Source: Phycisphaerales bacterium
GTDB lineage: Bacteria; Planctomycetota; Phycisphaerae; UBA1845
Direction: 5' to 3'
Assembly: GCA_013140575.1 (NCBI GenBank)
Contig: JABFSN010000150.1
Coordinates: 1 to 53,022, forward strand
Length of the DNA: 53,022 nucleotides
In this document: positions 15,409 through 22,907 of the stretch, in pieces
How positions within the stretch are numbered: the stretch's first letter is position 1
Layout: each line of letters opens with the position of its first letter
Notes under the pieces: model-generated
Databases searched by the model: none
What the model saw: the letters and a program-made list of their open reading frames with translations, nothing else
What the model was told of the DNA's origin: nothing
Program-made: the position numbers and the translations under genes

Positions 15409-17112
15409 ATGCCCAACCGTTCCCTTCCATGGGGGATTCCCGCCGGGCTCGGCGATGCCGGGGCTGATCGATCCGCGCCGGCCGGCGTAGGTGCGGCTCG
15501 TTGGCACGGGTCGCGCTGGGCGATCGCCGCGGGGGGTCTATGGCTGGTGCTCGCGCTGTTGTACCTGACCGGTCCCGTGGCGTCCGACGACGTGCTGTAC
15601 CTTGAAATCGCCCGCGATCCGACGCCGCCCGCGGACCCCGCGCAGATGAGCCACGGCTACGGTCGCGTGGGGTTCTGGCTGCTGCTGGGGCTGTCGCGGT
15701 CCCTGTTCGGTGAATCGTGGATCACGTTTCTGCCCGTCCCGCTTTTGTCCGCGGCCGGAACGCTGTGGCTGACGGCCCGGCTGGCGCGGCGATGGATGAA
15801 CGGGCGCGCGGCCGCCGCGAGCGCGCTGTTTTTGGGTCTGTTGCCCCTGTTCATTGTCTATTCGACGATCAGTCTGCCGGACATCACGGCCGCATTCGTC
15901 ACCATGGCGGCGTTGTCGCTTCTGGCCCCGCCCCTGCTGAACCGTGATCACCGGCGATCGACGGTACAGTGCCTGCTCGGCGGATTCGTCGTCGGTGCGG
16001 GGTTTTCGGTCAAGGAATCGGTCATTTTCTTGTGTCCTAGTCTGGCACTATTTGTGCTGTTGACCTGGCCGCGATGCGCTTGGGCGTGGCGACGTCTGTT
16101 CTTGATCGCCGTGGGCGCGGCGCTCGGTCTGTCGGCCGAAATGGCGGTTCTGTGGTACACCACCGGCAACCCACTGTACCATTTTGAATCGATTCGCGTC
16201 AGCCAGGAAAACGCCGGAACGCCTGTTGCCGACAACACGTGGCGCACGATTCTTTTTCATTCCACCGAGTACGTCCGCATGCTCGCAACCGGACGCGACT
16301 TGTTCGGTGCGTGGGGGCCGCTCTATCTGGCGGCCGCGGGCTATGCGCTGGTGCGCGGCACGCACTGGGCGCGATTGCTGCTGTGTTGCCTGTTCGTCGT
16401 CGGCAGTTATCTGTCCGTCGGAACGAGCGACCTGAAACACTACTTCCCGCTGTATCATCAAGCCCGTTATCTGATCCCGCTGGCCCCTCCAGCTGTGCTG
16501 TTGACCGTGCATTTGATCGTAGACGTCCTGTCCCACAGACCGCGACTGCGCAAGATGGGCATTGTCGCACTGGCGGCCATTGCGGCCCATTCCATGTGGC
16601 TGCCCAACGGCGCGGCGGGCAACGCCTATCTTGCCGGCACTTTTCGCGCGGCCGAACTGCTTTTCGCGGAGCCGTTCGCGGCCGCCGATCCGTCGTCCGG
16701 TATCGTGGCCTCGTCGCAATCGACGAAACGCATCTGGTTGACGGCGGCGCAGGCGGGTGCGGGTTCACCCGAAATCGTGACCGATCCGTCGCCGGGAACG
16801 TCCGACGCGTGGACGGCCCGCTACGGCGGCCGATGCGTATGGGTGACGGCGTTGGACCGCGACAGGGATCGGCAGCGGCGCGGGGGGGTGTTGACGTTCG
16901 ATTCGCAGGCCGCGTTGCAAGAATTCGAATTGGTGGTCTCCGCCGCACCGCCGCGGAACCGACTGAATGCCGTTTTCGCGTGGCTGGGCCTTGTCGATCC
17001 GCTATTCGATGCCCGTCAACGGATCGACGTCTACCGCATCCCGATGCCCGACGCCGCGACGCCGACCGGGCAATTCAAGCGGACGATTGCACCGGCCACC
17101 GGTTGTCAATAA
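15409..17112 (+). CDS. GT-C membrane glycosyltransferase, PMT/ArnT-like (567 aa)
   Basis: This is a polytopic transferase with roughly ten membrane helices. After the first helix (IAAGGLWLVLALLYLTG) a periplasmic loop carries VASDDVLYLEIARDP, matching the acidic first loop of GT39/PMT_2 enzymes that bind the polyprenyl-phosphate donor. Further helices follow to about residue 400, then a soluble C-terminal domain. Such enzymes move one sugar from a lipid carrier to a lipid or protein on the outer side. The acceptor is unknown. The gene directly follows the DPM1-like gene, which would make the donor. The start is uncertain, as there is no clear ribosome binding site. Confidence 0.75.
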   Translation: MPNRSLPWGIPAGLGDAGADRSAPAGVGAARWHGSRWAIAAGGLWLVLALLYLTGPVASDDVLYLEIARDPTPPADPAQMSHGYGRVGFWLLLGLSRSLFGESWITFLPVPLLSAAGTLWLTARLARRWMNGRAAAASALFLGLLPLFIVYSTISLPDITAAFVTMAALSLLAPPLLNRDHRRSTVQCLLGGFVVGAGFSVKESVIFLCPSLALFVLLTWPRCAWAWRRLFLIAVGAALGLSAEMAVLWYTTGNPLYHFESIRVSQENAGTPVADNTWRTILFHSTEYVRMLATGRDLFGAWGPLYLAAAGYALVRGTHWARLLLCCLFVVGSYLSVGTSDLKHYFPLYHQARYLIPLAPPAVLLTVHLIVDVLSHRPRLRKMGIVALAAIAAHSMWLPNGAAGNAYLAGTFRAAELLFAEPFAAADPSSGIVASSQSTKRIWLTAAQAGAGSPEIVTDPSPGTSDAWTARYGGRCVWVTALDRDRDRQRRGGVLTFDSQAALQEFELVVSAAPPRNRLNAVFAWLGLVDPLFDARQRIDVYRIPMPDAATPTGQFKRTIAPATGCQ

Positions 17113-17196
17113 TCGGGTTCCGGAATATGCTCGGTTGCGGCGGGTCCGATTCCGGCACAGCGCCCGCCGAGACCTCTGCTGAAAGGGAGGGCAACC

Positions 17197-17595
17197 TTGA
17201 ACCGTCCGTTTCATTTTGAAATCCATGTGACCGATCCGGCCAAGTCGCAGGCGTTTTTCGAAAAAGTGTTCGGCTGGAAGTTTTCCAAATGGAACGGGCC
17301 GGAAGAATTCTGGCTGGTCAACACCGGTGAATCCGGCAGCGGCATAAACGGCGGGTTCCTGCGCTCCCGCGACGGTCAACCGCGGACGGTCAACACCGTG
17401 GAGGTCGTGTCCGTCGACGAGGCGTGCGACAAAGTGAAGAAGGCCGGCGGCCAGGTCGTCGTGCCCAAAATGCCCATCCCCGGAATTGGATGGCTGGCGT
17501 ACTGCACCGATCCCGGCGGCGTGTTGTTCGGGGTGTCGCAATTGGACACCGCACGCGCATCGACACCGCCGGGCGCCAACGAATTGCCGGCATGA
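17197..17595 (+). CDS. VOC (glyoxalase-like) protein (132 aa)
   Basis: This is a small vicinal-oxygen-chelate domain protein. It opens with FHFEIHVTDPAKSQAFFEKV, the first beta-alpha-beta unit of the fold with a possible metal His. The second module ends in WLAYCTDPGGVLFGV, the conserved DPDGN-like turn. Such proteins bind a divalent metal and act as glyoxalases, dioxygenases or resistance proteins; the substrate is not clear here. The start is a TTG (17197), chosen because AGGGAGG lies at 17184-17190 and the frame gives a complete domain. A site-2-type protease gene follows after less than 100 bases. Confidence 0.85.
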   Translation: MNRPFHFEIHVTDPAKSQAFFEKVFGWKFSKWNGPEEFWLVNTGESGSGINGGFLRSRDGQPRTVNTVEVVSVDEACDKVKKAGGQVVVPKMPIPGIGWLAYCTDPGGVLFGVSQLDTARASTPPGANELPA

Positions 17596-17682
17596 CGCGA
17601 GTTGGACCCTGACCATCGATCGCCACGGCGCGGCCGCATTCGTGCGGTCGATCGCCTGCCGCGCCATGGGAAGATTTCTCAC

Positions 17683-18702
17683 GTGCCGCAATCCCTCGAC
17701 AACCCCATCAACTGGTCGTTCAACATCGGCCGGGTGTTCGGCATCCGACTGCGGATGCACCTCCTGTTCGTTCTCGGCGCGTTGGTCCTGATTGCCCGCG
17801 AAATGCGCGGCGGGGGGGGTTGGTCGGGCATGCAGTTCGCCATCGGCCAGATCGCCCTGCTTTTCGTCATCGTTCTGCTGCACGAGTTCGGGCACTGTTT
17901 CGGCGCTCGATCGGTCGGCGGGTCGGCCGACGAGATTCTGCTGTGGCCGCTGGGCGGACTGGCCTACACGAACCCGCCGCATCGGCCCGGCGCCCACCTG
18001 GTGACCGTGGCGGCCGGTCCCGCCGTCAATGTCGCGTTGATGTTGATCACCGGCACGGTTCTGATCGTCTGGCATGGGACCGTTCGGGCCGTTCCGTTGA
18101 ATCCATTCGATCCGTTCCGATCCGGTGTGCCGGTCTCCGGCATGACGCATTACTGGCTGGTGGTGTTTTTCGGGCTGAACATGATGCTGCTGGTGTTCAA
18201 TCTGGCCCCGGTGTTTCCGTTCGACGGCGGGCGGATCTTGCAGTGCCTGCTGTGGTACCGTCGGGGATTCGCGCGGGCCACGCAGGTGGCCACGGGCGTG
18301 GGCATGGTGGGCGCGATGGTCATCGGGGTGCTGGGCGTCTTCACGGAGGCGTTCCTGCTGATCGGCATCGCGTTTTTCGGCTACGTCACGTGCTGGCAAC
18401 AGCGGCAGATGCTGCGTTCGGGCATGTTCGAGGCCGACAACGAATTCGGCTACGATTTTTCACGCGGGTTCACGTCATTGGACGGCGACGAACCGGTTGC
18501 ACGCAAGCCGTCGTGGTTCCAGCGGCGCCGGGCCGCCCGGGCCCTGGCCCGCGAAGAGCGCGAACGCCGCCGCCTCGACCAGCGCCGCGAACGCATCGAC
18601 GCCGTTCTCGAAAAGGTCCACCGCCACGGCGTCGCGTCGTTGACCCCGCCCGAACGCCGCCTGCTGGAAGAAGAAACCGAACGCCAGCGCACGGCGCGCT
18701 AG
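17683..18702 (+). CDS. Site-2-type M50 metalloprotease (339 aa)
   Basis: This is a membrane zinc protease that cleaves within membrane helices. HEFGH at 67-71 gives two zinc ligands and the catalytic Glu. The third ligand is Asp182 in NLAPVFPFDGGR (174-185). About six membrane helices are visible, and the overall form is like the SpoIVFB/Rip group without a PDZ domain. After residue 265 there is a basic, Arg-rich tail (RRRAARALAREERERRRL) ending in VASLTPPERRLLEE, a short motif also seen at the end of other membrane proteases of planctomycetes. The GTG at 17683 is my choice; an upstream in-frame start would add a basic non-conserved stretch. The substrate is unknown. Confidence 0.85.
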   Translation: MPQSLDNPINWSFNIGRVFGIRLRMHLLFVLGALVLIAREMRGGGGWSGMQFAIGQIALLFVIVLLHEFGHCFGARSVGGSADEILLWPLGGLAYTNPPHRPGAHLVTVAAGPAVNVALMLITGTVLIVWHGTVRAVPLNPFDPFRSGVPVSGMTHYWLVVFFGLNMMLLVFNLAPVFPFDGGRILQCLLWYRRGFARATQVATGVGMVGAMVIGVLGVFTEAFLLIGIAFFGYVTCWQQRQMLRSGMFEADNEFGYDFSRGFTSLDGDEPVARKPSWFQRRRAARALAREERERRRLDQRRERIDAVLEKVHRHGVASLTPPERRLLEEETERQRTAR

Positions 18703-18720
18703 TGACGTAGCTCGCGAGTA

Positions 18721-18822
18721 ACATGAACAGTTTGAATCAGGCATGACTTCCAAGATGGACAGGATAAAAGAGTCCAGCATCCGTGCGTACCGGATCCCGC
18801 CAATCCTCTGAATCGTGTGAAT
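18721..18822. repeat. Low-complexity dispersed repeat, second copy
   Basis: CGCCAATCCTCTGAATCGTGT at 18798-18818 agrees at 18 of 21 positions with 11377-11397, and GATGGACAGGAT at 18754 matches GATGGACAAGAT at 11334. Both copies lie just downstream of a plus-strand gene, so they may be the same repeat inserted twice. Confidence 0.55.
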
Positions 18823-18904
18823 CCAGGTCCGTGGCTTCCCCACGACGGAAGCGAGGAAGTCGAGAACGAGATCGATCCGCAGCCCCGCCAGGGGCGCTGG
18901 TGGT

Positions 18905-19040
18905 TAGCCCACGGCGGAAGAATGAATCGCGACCCTCCCGTTCGAAGCCCCGGTAGGGGCTCAAGCCTGAACCCGGCCGCCCCTGCCGGGGCTTGGGAGG
19001 GGGCGTTGCGATTCATTCCCACGGCTTCCGCCGTGGGCTA
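18905..19040. repeat. Long imperfect inverted repeat with arms of about 56 bp
   Basis: The left arm (18905-18960) begins TAGCCCACGGCGGAAG and continues AATGAATCGC to AAGCCCCGGTAGGGGC. The right arm (18979-19040) is its reverse complement with a seven-base insertion (CCGTGGG) and a few changes. The whole would fold into one long hairpin. Its right end shares TAG with the start of the next inverted-repeat element. Confidence 0.75.
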
Positions 19041-19215
19041 GTGCTCCGTCACACCTAATTCTTCGGGGTGGCACGGGCAAGCGTACTCGCTTGCCCGTGG
19101 TCTTCGACTTTCGGCGTGGACTGCGATTTCGACGTCCCGACCGGTCGCACACGGACAACGGAGTACCGTTGTCCGTGCCACCCAACCCGAATCATTAGCT
19201 GCGACGGAACACTAG
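19038..19215. mobile_element. MITE-like element, 178 bp, with about 40-bp terminal inverted repeats
   Basis: It begins CTAGTGCTCCGTC (19038) and ends GACGGAACACTAG (19215). The inverted match continues inward through CTAAT, TTCGGG and GGTGGCACGG for about 40 bp with few changes. Inside are two further palindromes (CACGGGCAAG/CTTGCCCGTG and CACGGACAAC/GTTGTCCGTG). It has no gene. The TA at each border could be the TA duplication typical of IS630/Tc1-type transposition, but this is inference. Confidence 0.65.
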
Positions 19216-19488
19216 CGACGGTCGCCCCTGCAGGGGCTCGGGAGCGTAATGACTGTTTGCGACTTTTCCGCGCCGCGATTGCTTCTTTCCGTGCCGCTAC
19301 CGTTCCGGTCGCGTAACCCAGTCCGAACGGTTATCGGGACGTGGGCCGACGCGCTGGAATGGCCGAATCGTATATTGCATACGGGACGATTCCGCGCCCC
19401 GGGAGGCATCACCCATGAATCAATCGCAGGCCGTAACAGTTCAGCCGATTTCCGCGCCGTCAGAACGGAACCTGCCATCCTACAGACC

Positions 19489-19561
19489 GGTAGGGCGGGT
19501 TTCACCCGCCGTTTGCCCGGCGGAACCGAGCCGCGCGGCGGCGGGTGAAACCCGCCCTACC
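19489..19561. repeat. Perfect 22-bp inverted repeat
   Basis: The arms at 19489-19510 and 19540-19561 are exact reverse complements (start GGTAGGGCGGG). Each arm is itself partly palindromic (GGCGGGTGAAACCCGCC). It lies just upstream of the pseudopilin-like gene and would be translated if that gene started early, which argues for the later start. Confidence 0.8.
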
Positions 19562-19600
19562 CTCCGTTTGTCGGTCGTGCCCACCATTCTGGCATTGCGG

Positions 19601-20716
19601 ATGGATGAACAGGTTCCGCAAACGGGTCGAATGGTCGCGCAGCGCCGTCGTCGGCCGGGCTCCACGCGGCGAGCGTTTACGCTGATCGAACTGGTCTTGA
19701 GCGTCACCATCAGCACGCTGCTGCTGGGCGGGATCGCGTCGGCCATGCTCATCGCCAGCCGGGCCGTTCCGGGCAATCAGGACAAGATGCACGACGTGGT
19801 GGAGGGGCACGAGGCGCTGGCCGGAATCACCCACGAACTGTATACGCTGCTCACCGTGCCGGACGCGCAACTGCACTCGATGGCCTTCACCGTTCCCGAT
19901 CGCACGGGCGATTCGCTGGCCGAGACCATCCGCTATGCGTGGTCGGGCACGTCCGGCGATCCGCTGACCCGGCGGTACAACGCGGGGAACACGGTCAACG
20001 TGCTGGAAGACGTGTACGCGTTTGACATCGACTACCTGACCAAGGCCGTCACCGAAGCAGGTCCTCCGCAGCCGACGGCCGGACCGGAACAGGTGATCAT
20101 GGCCAATTCGACGCCGGTCAACGGCCAGAACGGTGATCTGGACAGCTCACTATGGCATGGGCAGTATTTCAAGCCGACGTTCCTGTTGTCGCCGACGCCG
20201 GTGTCGTGGCAGGTCACCAAGGTGCGTATCATGGCCACGCCCAAGGGATCGTCGGTCGGCCAGTTCCTGGTGCAGCTTCGTCGCCCCGACGCGTCGGATC
20301 TGCCGTCAGCGACGATTCTGGCGCAGGTGACGGTCAACGAGTCGTTGTTGCCGGGCACTTTGGGATGGTATCCGGTGACGTTTGCGAGTCCGCCGACGCT
20401 CCTGCCGACGGAAGGCGTCTGCCTGGTGCTGCAGCACGTCAGCGACGCCGACTCGGCGAGCGTGCAGTACGACCGGGGCCCGCTCACGATTCCGCACTCC
20501 CAGCGGCTGCAATACAACGGCGCGGTGTGGACGCAGTTCGCGACGCAGGCGCTGGTCTACGAGGCCTACGCGACGGTCACCACGGATTCGGCGAGCCAGC
20601 AGCCGGTGGAATATCTGTTGTCGGTCGGCGTGACGGCCCAGGTGGGCGCGGACGCGGGCTCGAAACTGTGGACCGGGGTCACGACGGTCAACGTGCCGAA
20701 GATTGTTCCGCCGTAG
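19601..20716 (+). CDS. Prepilin-type N-terminal domain protein, pseudopilin-like (371 aa)
   Basis: The N-terminus has a basic leader and the type IV prepilin signature RRAFTLIELVLS, with Ala in place of the common Gly before the Phe, then one membrane helix to about residue 52. A prepilin peptidase would cut before Phe. The remainder (about 320 residues) is a large exported domain with beta-rich, Ser/Thr-rich sequence and is not assigned to a named family; by size it is like GspJ-type minor pseudopilins. I start at ATG 19601 (a second Met is at 19631) because anything earlier reads through an inverted repeat. No ribosome binding site is clear. No other secretion gene lies nearby, so it is an orphan. 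Confidence 0.75.
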   Translation: MDEQVPQTGRMVAQRRRRPGSTRRAFTLIELVLSVTISTLLLGGIASAMLIASRAVPGNQDKMHDVVEGHEALAGITHELYTLLTVPDAQLHSMAFTVPDRTGDSLAETIRYAWSGTSGDPLTRRYNAGNTVNVLEDVYAFDIDYLTKAVTEAGPPQPTAGPEQVIMANSTPVNGQNGDLDSSLWHGQYFKPTFLLSPTPVSWQVTKVRIMATPKGSSVGQFLVQLRRPDASDLPSATILAQVTVNESLLPGTLGWYPVTFASPPTLLPTEGVCLVLQHVSDADSASVQYDRGPLTIPHSQRLQYNGAVWTQFATQALVYEAYATVTTDSASQQPVEYLLSVGVTAQVGADAGSKLWTGVTTVNVPKIVPP

Positions 20717-21069
20717 CCAGGCACGCACGCGGTCGGCGCGGAACCAAGGCGCGCCCGACGTTGGACGCCGATTCCGGAACCCCGGACTTGCGTCCTGTAC
20801 GTGTTTAGCGTTTACACTGGTTGCCTGCCACGGGCAGGCATGAATGTAGCCCCGCGTTTCAACGCGGGGCACGCCGGCGACTTGATGAAACCAAGTCCCG
20901 AAGGGACGGCTGAGACGCCGCCATCTGTTTCAGCCGTCCCTTCGGGACTAGCGGAAACGACAACGGGCCGCGATCCCAGCACTGAAGTGCTGGGCTACAT
21001 TCACCGCGTCCCGGCGGGACGCTAAACACGTACTGCGCCCGCGGCTCTGATCGGCGCGCGGCCGGCGTG
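20717..21069. other. Gap occupied by a nested palindromic element
   Basis: Two genes converge on this 353-bp gap. Most of it is the 237-bp element at 20797-21033. Just before it, 20780-20795 repeats 16 bases of the palindrome at 8541-8560, but without its second half. Confidence 0.6.
20797..21033. mobile_element. Nested palindromic MITE-like element, 237 bp
   Basis: The outer ends are perfect 15-bp inverted repeats (GTACGTGTTTAGCGT at 20797-20811 and its complement at 21019-21033). Further in, both arms carry TGAATGTAGCCC followed by a small GC hairpin (20852-20869 and its counterpart at 20974-20998). The centre is a perfect 20-bp inverted repeat (20894-20913 and 20930-20949, beginning AGTCCCGAAGGGACGGC). 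The element has no gene. The three symmetric layers suggest a mobile or structural unit. Confidence 0.75.
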
Positions 21070-22434
21070 CTATTCGTGCCGGAGGGCGTCGATGGGGTGG
21101 AGGATGGCGGCCTTGAACGCGGGGATGATGCCGAACAGGATTCCGATGCCGGCCGAGAACGCCAGGGCCAACGCGACCACCCACGGGGGCACGACTATGG
21201 GCACCATGCTGGGGTGCTTCGACGCGACCGCGCAGATCGCGTAGCCCAGCGCGATGCCGATGGCTCCGCCAGCCATGGCCAGCACCACGGCCTCGGTCAG
21301 GAACTGGGCCAGGATGTCGCGCCGCCGGCCGCCGACGCTCTTGCGCAGCCCGATTTCGTGGGTGCGTTCGCTGACCGAAATCAACATTACGTTCATGATT
21401 CCGATGCCGCCGACGACGAGCGAAATGCCCACGATGCCCGACAGCACGCCGGTGGCGGCGGTCTTGACCGATTCGAGATCGCGGATGAATTCGTCCTGGC
21501 GCAGGATGCGGAAATCGTTGGGCGCCCCGGGTTGGATGTCGTGCCGCTCGCGCAGCACCTGGGCGATCTGCAACGACGCCTCGTCCACGTCGCTCTCGCT
21601 GGTCACCTCGAGCACGAAGGGCATGAACACGCGGGCCCACGGATTCAGTTGGATGGCGGTGGTGAACGGAATCACCACCAGGTCGTCGAGCGTCTCGCCC
21701 ATCATGCTGCCCTTGGCTTCGAGCAATCCCAGCACCAGGAAGCGCAACCCGCCCAGGTAGACGTAGTCGCCGACGATCTTCTCGTCGCATTGCAGCTTCC
21801 GCAGGACTTCGCGGCCCAACACGCAGACGTGGGCCGCACCGTCCACATCGATGGCGCTGAAAAATCGCCCCCGGTCCACGTCGTAGCGACGGATGGTCTG
21901 CCACTGCTCGGCCACGCCCTGCAACTCGACGCTGTCGGACTTTTCCCGGCCGTACTCGATCGACACGTTGGTGAAGGACAGCGGCGATATGCGGCGGACC
22001 TTGTCGCATTGGGCGGTGACGGCGCGTACGTCGTGGATGTCCATCTGCACGCGGCCGAGCATTCGCCCGCGCATGCCCGAACCGAATTCGGGGATGACGA
22101 AAATCATGTTGGTTCCGAACCCGCGGAGCATGTCGGTCACGTGGTTTCCGAAGCCCTGCACGAACGACACGACCGTTATTGTCGAGGTCACCGCGATGAT
22201 GATGCCGAGCGTGGTCAGCAGGGATCGGGCCTTGTGAACCCACACCTGCACCAACGCGGTCACGATGTTTTGCACGTGCCGGTCGGCCGACGCGATTCCC
22301 CATCGGACGATCCGCCCCGGCAGTCCGATGGCCCGACGCCAGCGCGGCGTCGCACGTAACCCGGCGCCCGGCGGCCCCATGCCGCGTGGAATCTCGTTTA
22401 TCACTCCCGCCATCGACGACATCAATCCGTCCAT
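21070..22434 (-). CDS. MacB-type ABC permease, copy 2 (454 aa)
   Basis: This is a membrane subunit of the MacB/FtsX type. The N-terminal helix is in LLTTLGIIIAVTSTITVVSFVQGFGN. A large periplasmic domain follows (about residues 100-320), then three C-terminal helices with GIVGISLVVGGIGIMNVMLISVSERT, EIGLRKSVGGRRRDIL and the end PAFKAAILHPIDALRHE, all diagnostic. It has the same layout and ending as the next permease (22908-24185) but differs throughout, so it is an old duplicate. It has an N-terminal extension of about 55 residues. It has no ATPase of its own and probably shares the one at 24182-24958. A repeat-filled 473-bp gap separates it from the rest of the cluster. Confidence 0.9.
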   Translation of the reverse strand: MDGLMSSMAGVINEIPRGMGPPGAGLRATPRWRRAIGLPGRIVRWGIASADRHVQNIVTALVQVWVHKARSLLTTLGIIIAVTSTITVVSFVQGFGNHVTDMLRGFGTNMIFVIPEFGSGMRGRMLGRVQMDIHDVRAVTAQCDKVRRISPLSFTNVSIEYGREKSDSVELQGVAEQWQTIRRYDVDRGRFFSAIDVDGAAHVCVLGREVLRKLQCDEKIVGDYVYLGGLRFLVLGLLEAKGSMMGETLDDLVVIPFTTAIQLNPWARVFMPFVLEVTSESDVDEASLQIAQVLRERHDIQPGAPNDFRILRQDEFIRDLESVKTAATGVLSGIVGISLVVGGIGIMNVMLISVSERTHEIGLRKSVGGRRRDILAQFLTEAVVLAMAGGAIGIALGYAICAVASKHPSMVPIVVPPWVVALALAFSAGIGILFGIIPAFKAAILHPIDALRHE

Positions 22435-22530
22435 TCGTGAAGAATTAATCCACAGATTTCACAGATGGACACAGATGGGTCCATTCGCCCGGCCAATTAG
22501 GAACCCACAAATGCGAAACCGAGATTCGTC

Positions 22531-22712
22531 CGCCCTCCGGGCGGGGGGAAAAATAGGGTCCGCATCCAGGGGCTGAAGCCCCTGGCTACGATCGTGCGCC
22601 CTCCGGGCGAAGATTGGTCGGCGCCCTCCGGGCGGGGGGACGAATAGGGCACGCATCCAGGGGCTGAAGCCCCTGGCTACGATCGTGCGCCCTCCGGGCG
22701 AAGATCAGTCGG
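22531..22712. repeat. 91-bp tandem duplication with internal hairpins
   Basis: Two head-to-tail copies start at 22531 and 22622 and differ at about six positions. Each contains CGCCCTCCGGGCG twice, framing the hairpin CCAGGGGCTGAAGCCCCTGG. The near identity points to a recent duplication. Confidence 0.85.
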
Positions 22713-22723
22713 CACACTGGAAT

Positions 22724-22762
22724 CGGTTTCCCTGTCCGGTTTCCCTGTCCGGTTTCCCTGTT
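22724..22762. repeat. Three copies of a 13-bp unit
   Basis: CGGTTTCCCTGTC is repeated at 22724 and 22737, and once more at 22750 with a final T. It is a short minisatellite directly after the 91-bp duplication. Confidence 0.85.
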
Positions 22763-22785
22763 CGGTGGTCCTATTCAGCTTTTCT

Positions 22786-22887
22786 CTGTGTTCTCTGTGG
22801 CTGGTCTTCTCCCGTTTCGCCTTTCGCCTCTGCCCTTCCCATCCTTCTCCTTCTTCTCTCCGCGTCCTCCGCGCCTCTGCGGTGAAC
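22786..22887. repeat. Low-complexity dispersed repeat block
   Basis: Positions 22786-22825 match 6329-6368, and 22855-22887 match 27450-27481 (CTCAGCGCCTC-type words ending GCGGTGAAC). It abuts the stop of the permease gene at 22908. The block is thus a mosaic of words shared with two other gaps. Confidence 0.75.
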
Positions 22888-22907
22888 TTTTTTCTTCGTG
22901 CCTGCTT

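Larger units (their letters stand above)
18703..19600. other. 0.9-kb gene-free gap packed with repeat elements
   Basis: No gene is supported. In order it holds a low-complexity repeat (18721-18822), a long inverted repeat (18905-19040), a miniature inverted-repeat element (19038-19215), and a perfect 22-bp inverted repeat (19489-19561). Reading frames through it translate repeats and have no family features. Confidence 0.65.
22435..22907. other. Repeat-filled gap between the two permease genes
   Basis: No gene is supported. The gap contains a word of the ACAGATGGACAC family (22461), a 91-bp tandem duplication (22531-22712), three copies of a 13-bp unit (22724-22762), and a low-complexity block (22786-22887) that matches sites at 6.3 and 27.45 kb. 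It may carry the promoter of the downstream permease gene, but none is clear. Confidence 0.65.

Noticed and set aside
18460-18700. Possible CRISPR or repeat array in the Arg-rich region
   Set aside because: No regular repeat-spacer spacing; it is coding sequence of the M50 tail.
19415-19600. Early start of the pseudopilin-like gene
   Set aside because: It would translate a perfect inverted repeat, which is unlikely to be protein-coding.
22531-22712. CRISPR array
   Set aside because: Two head-to-tail 91-bp copies with no unique spacers; a tandem duplication explains it.
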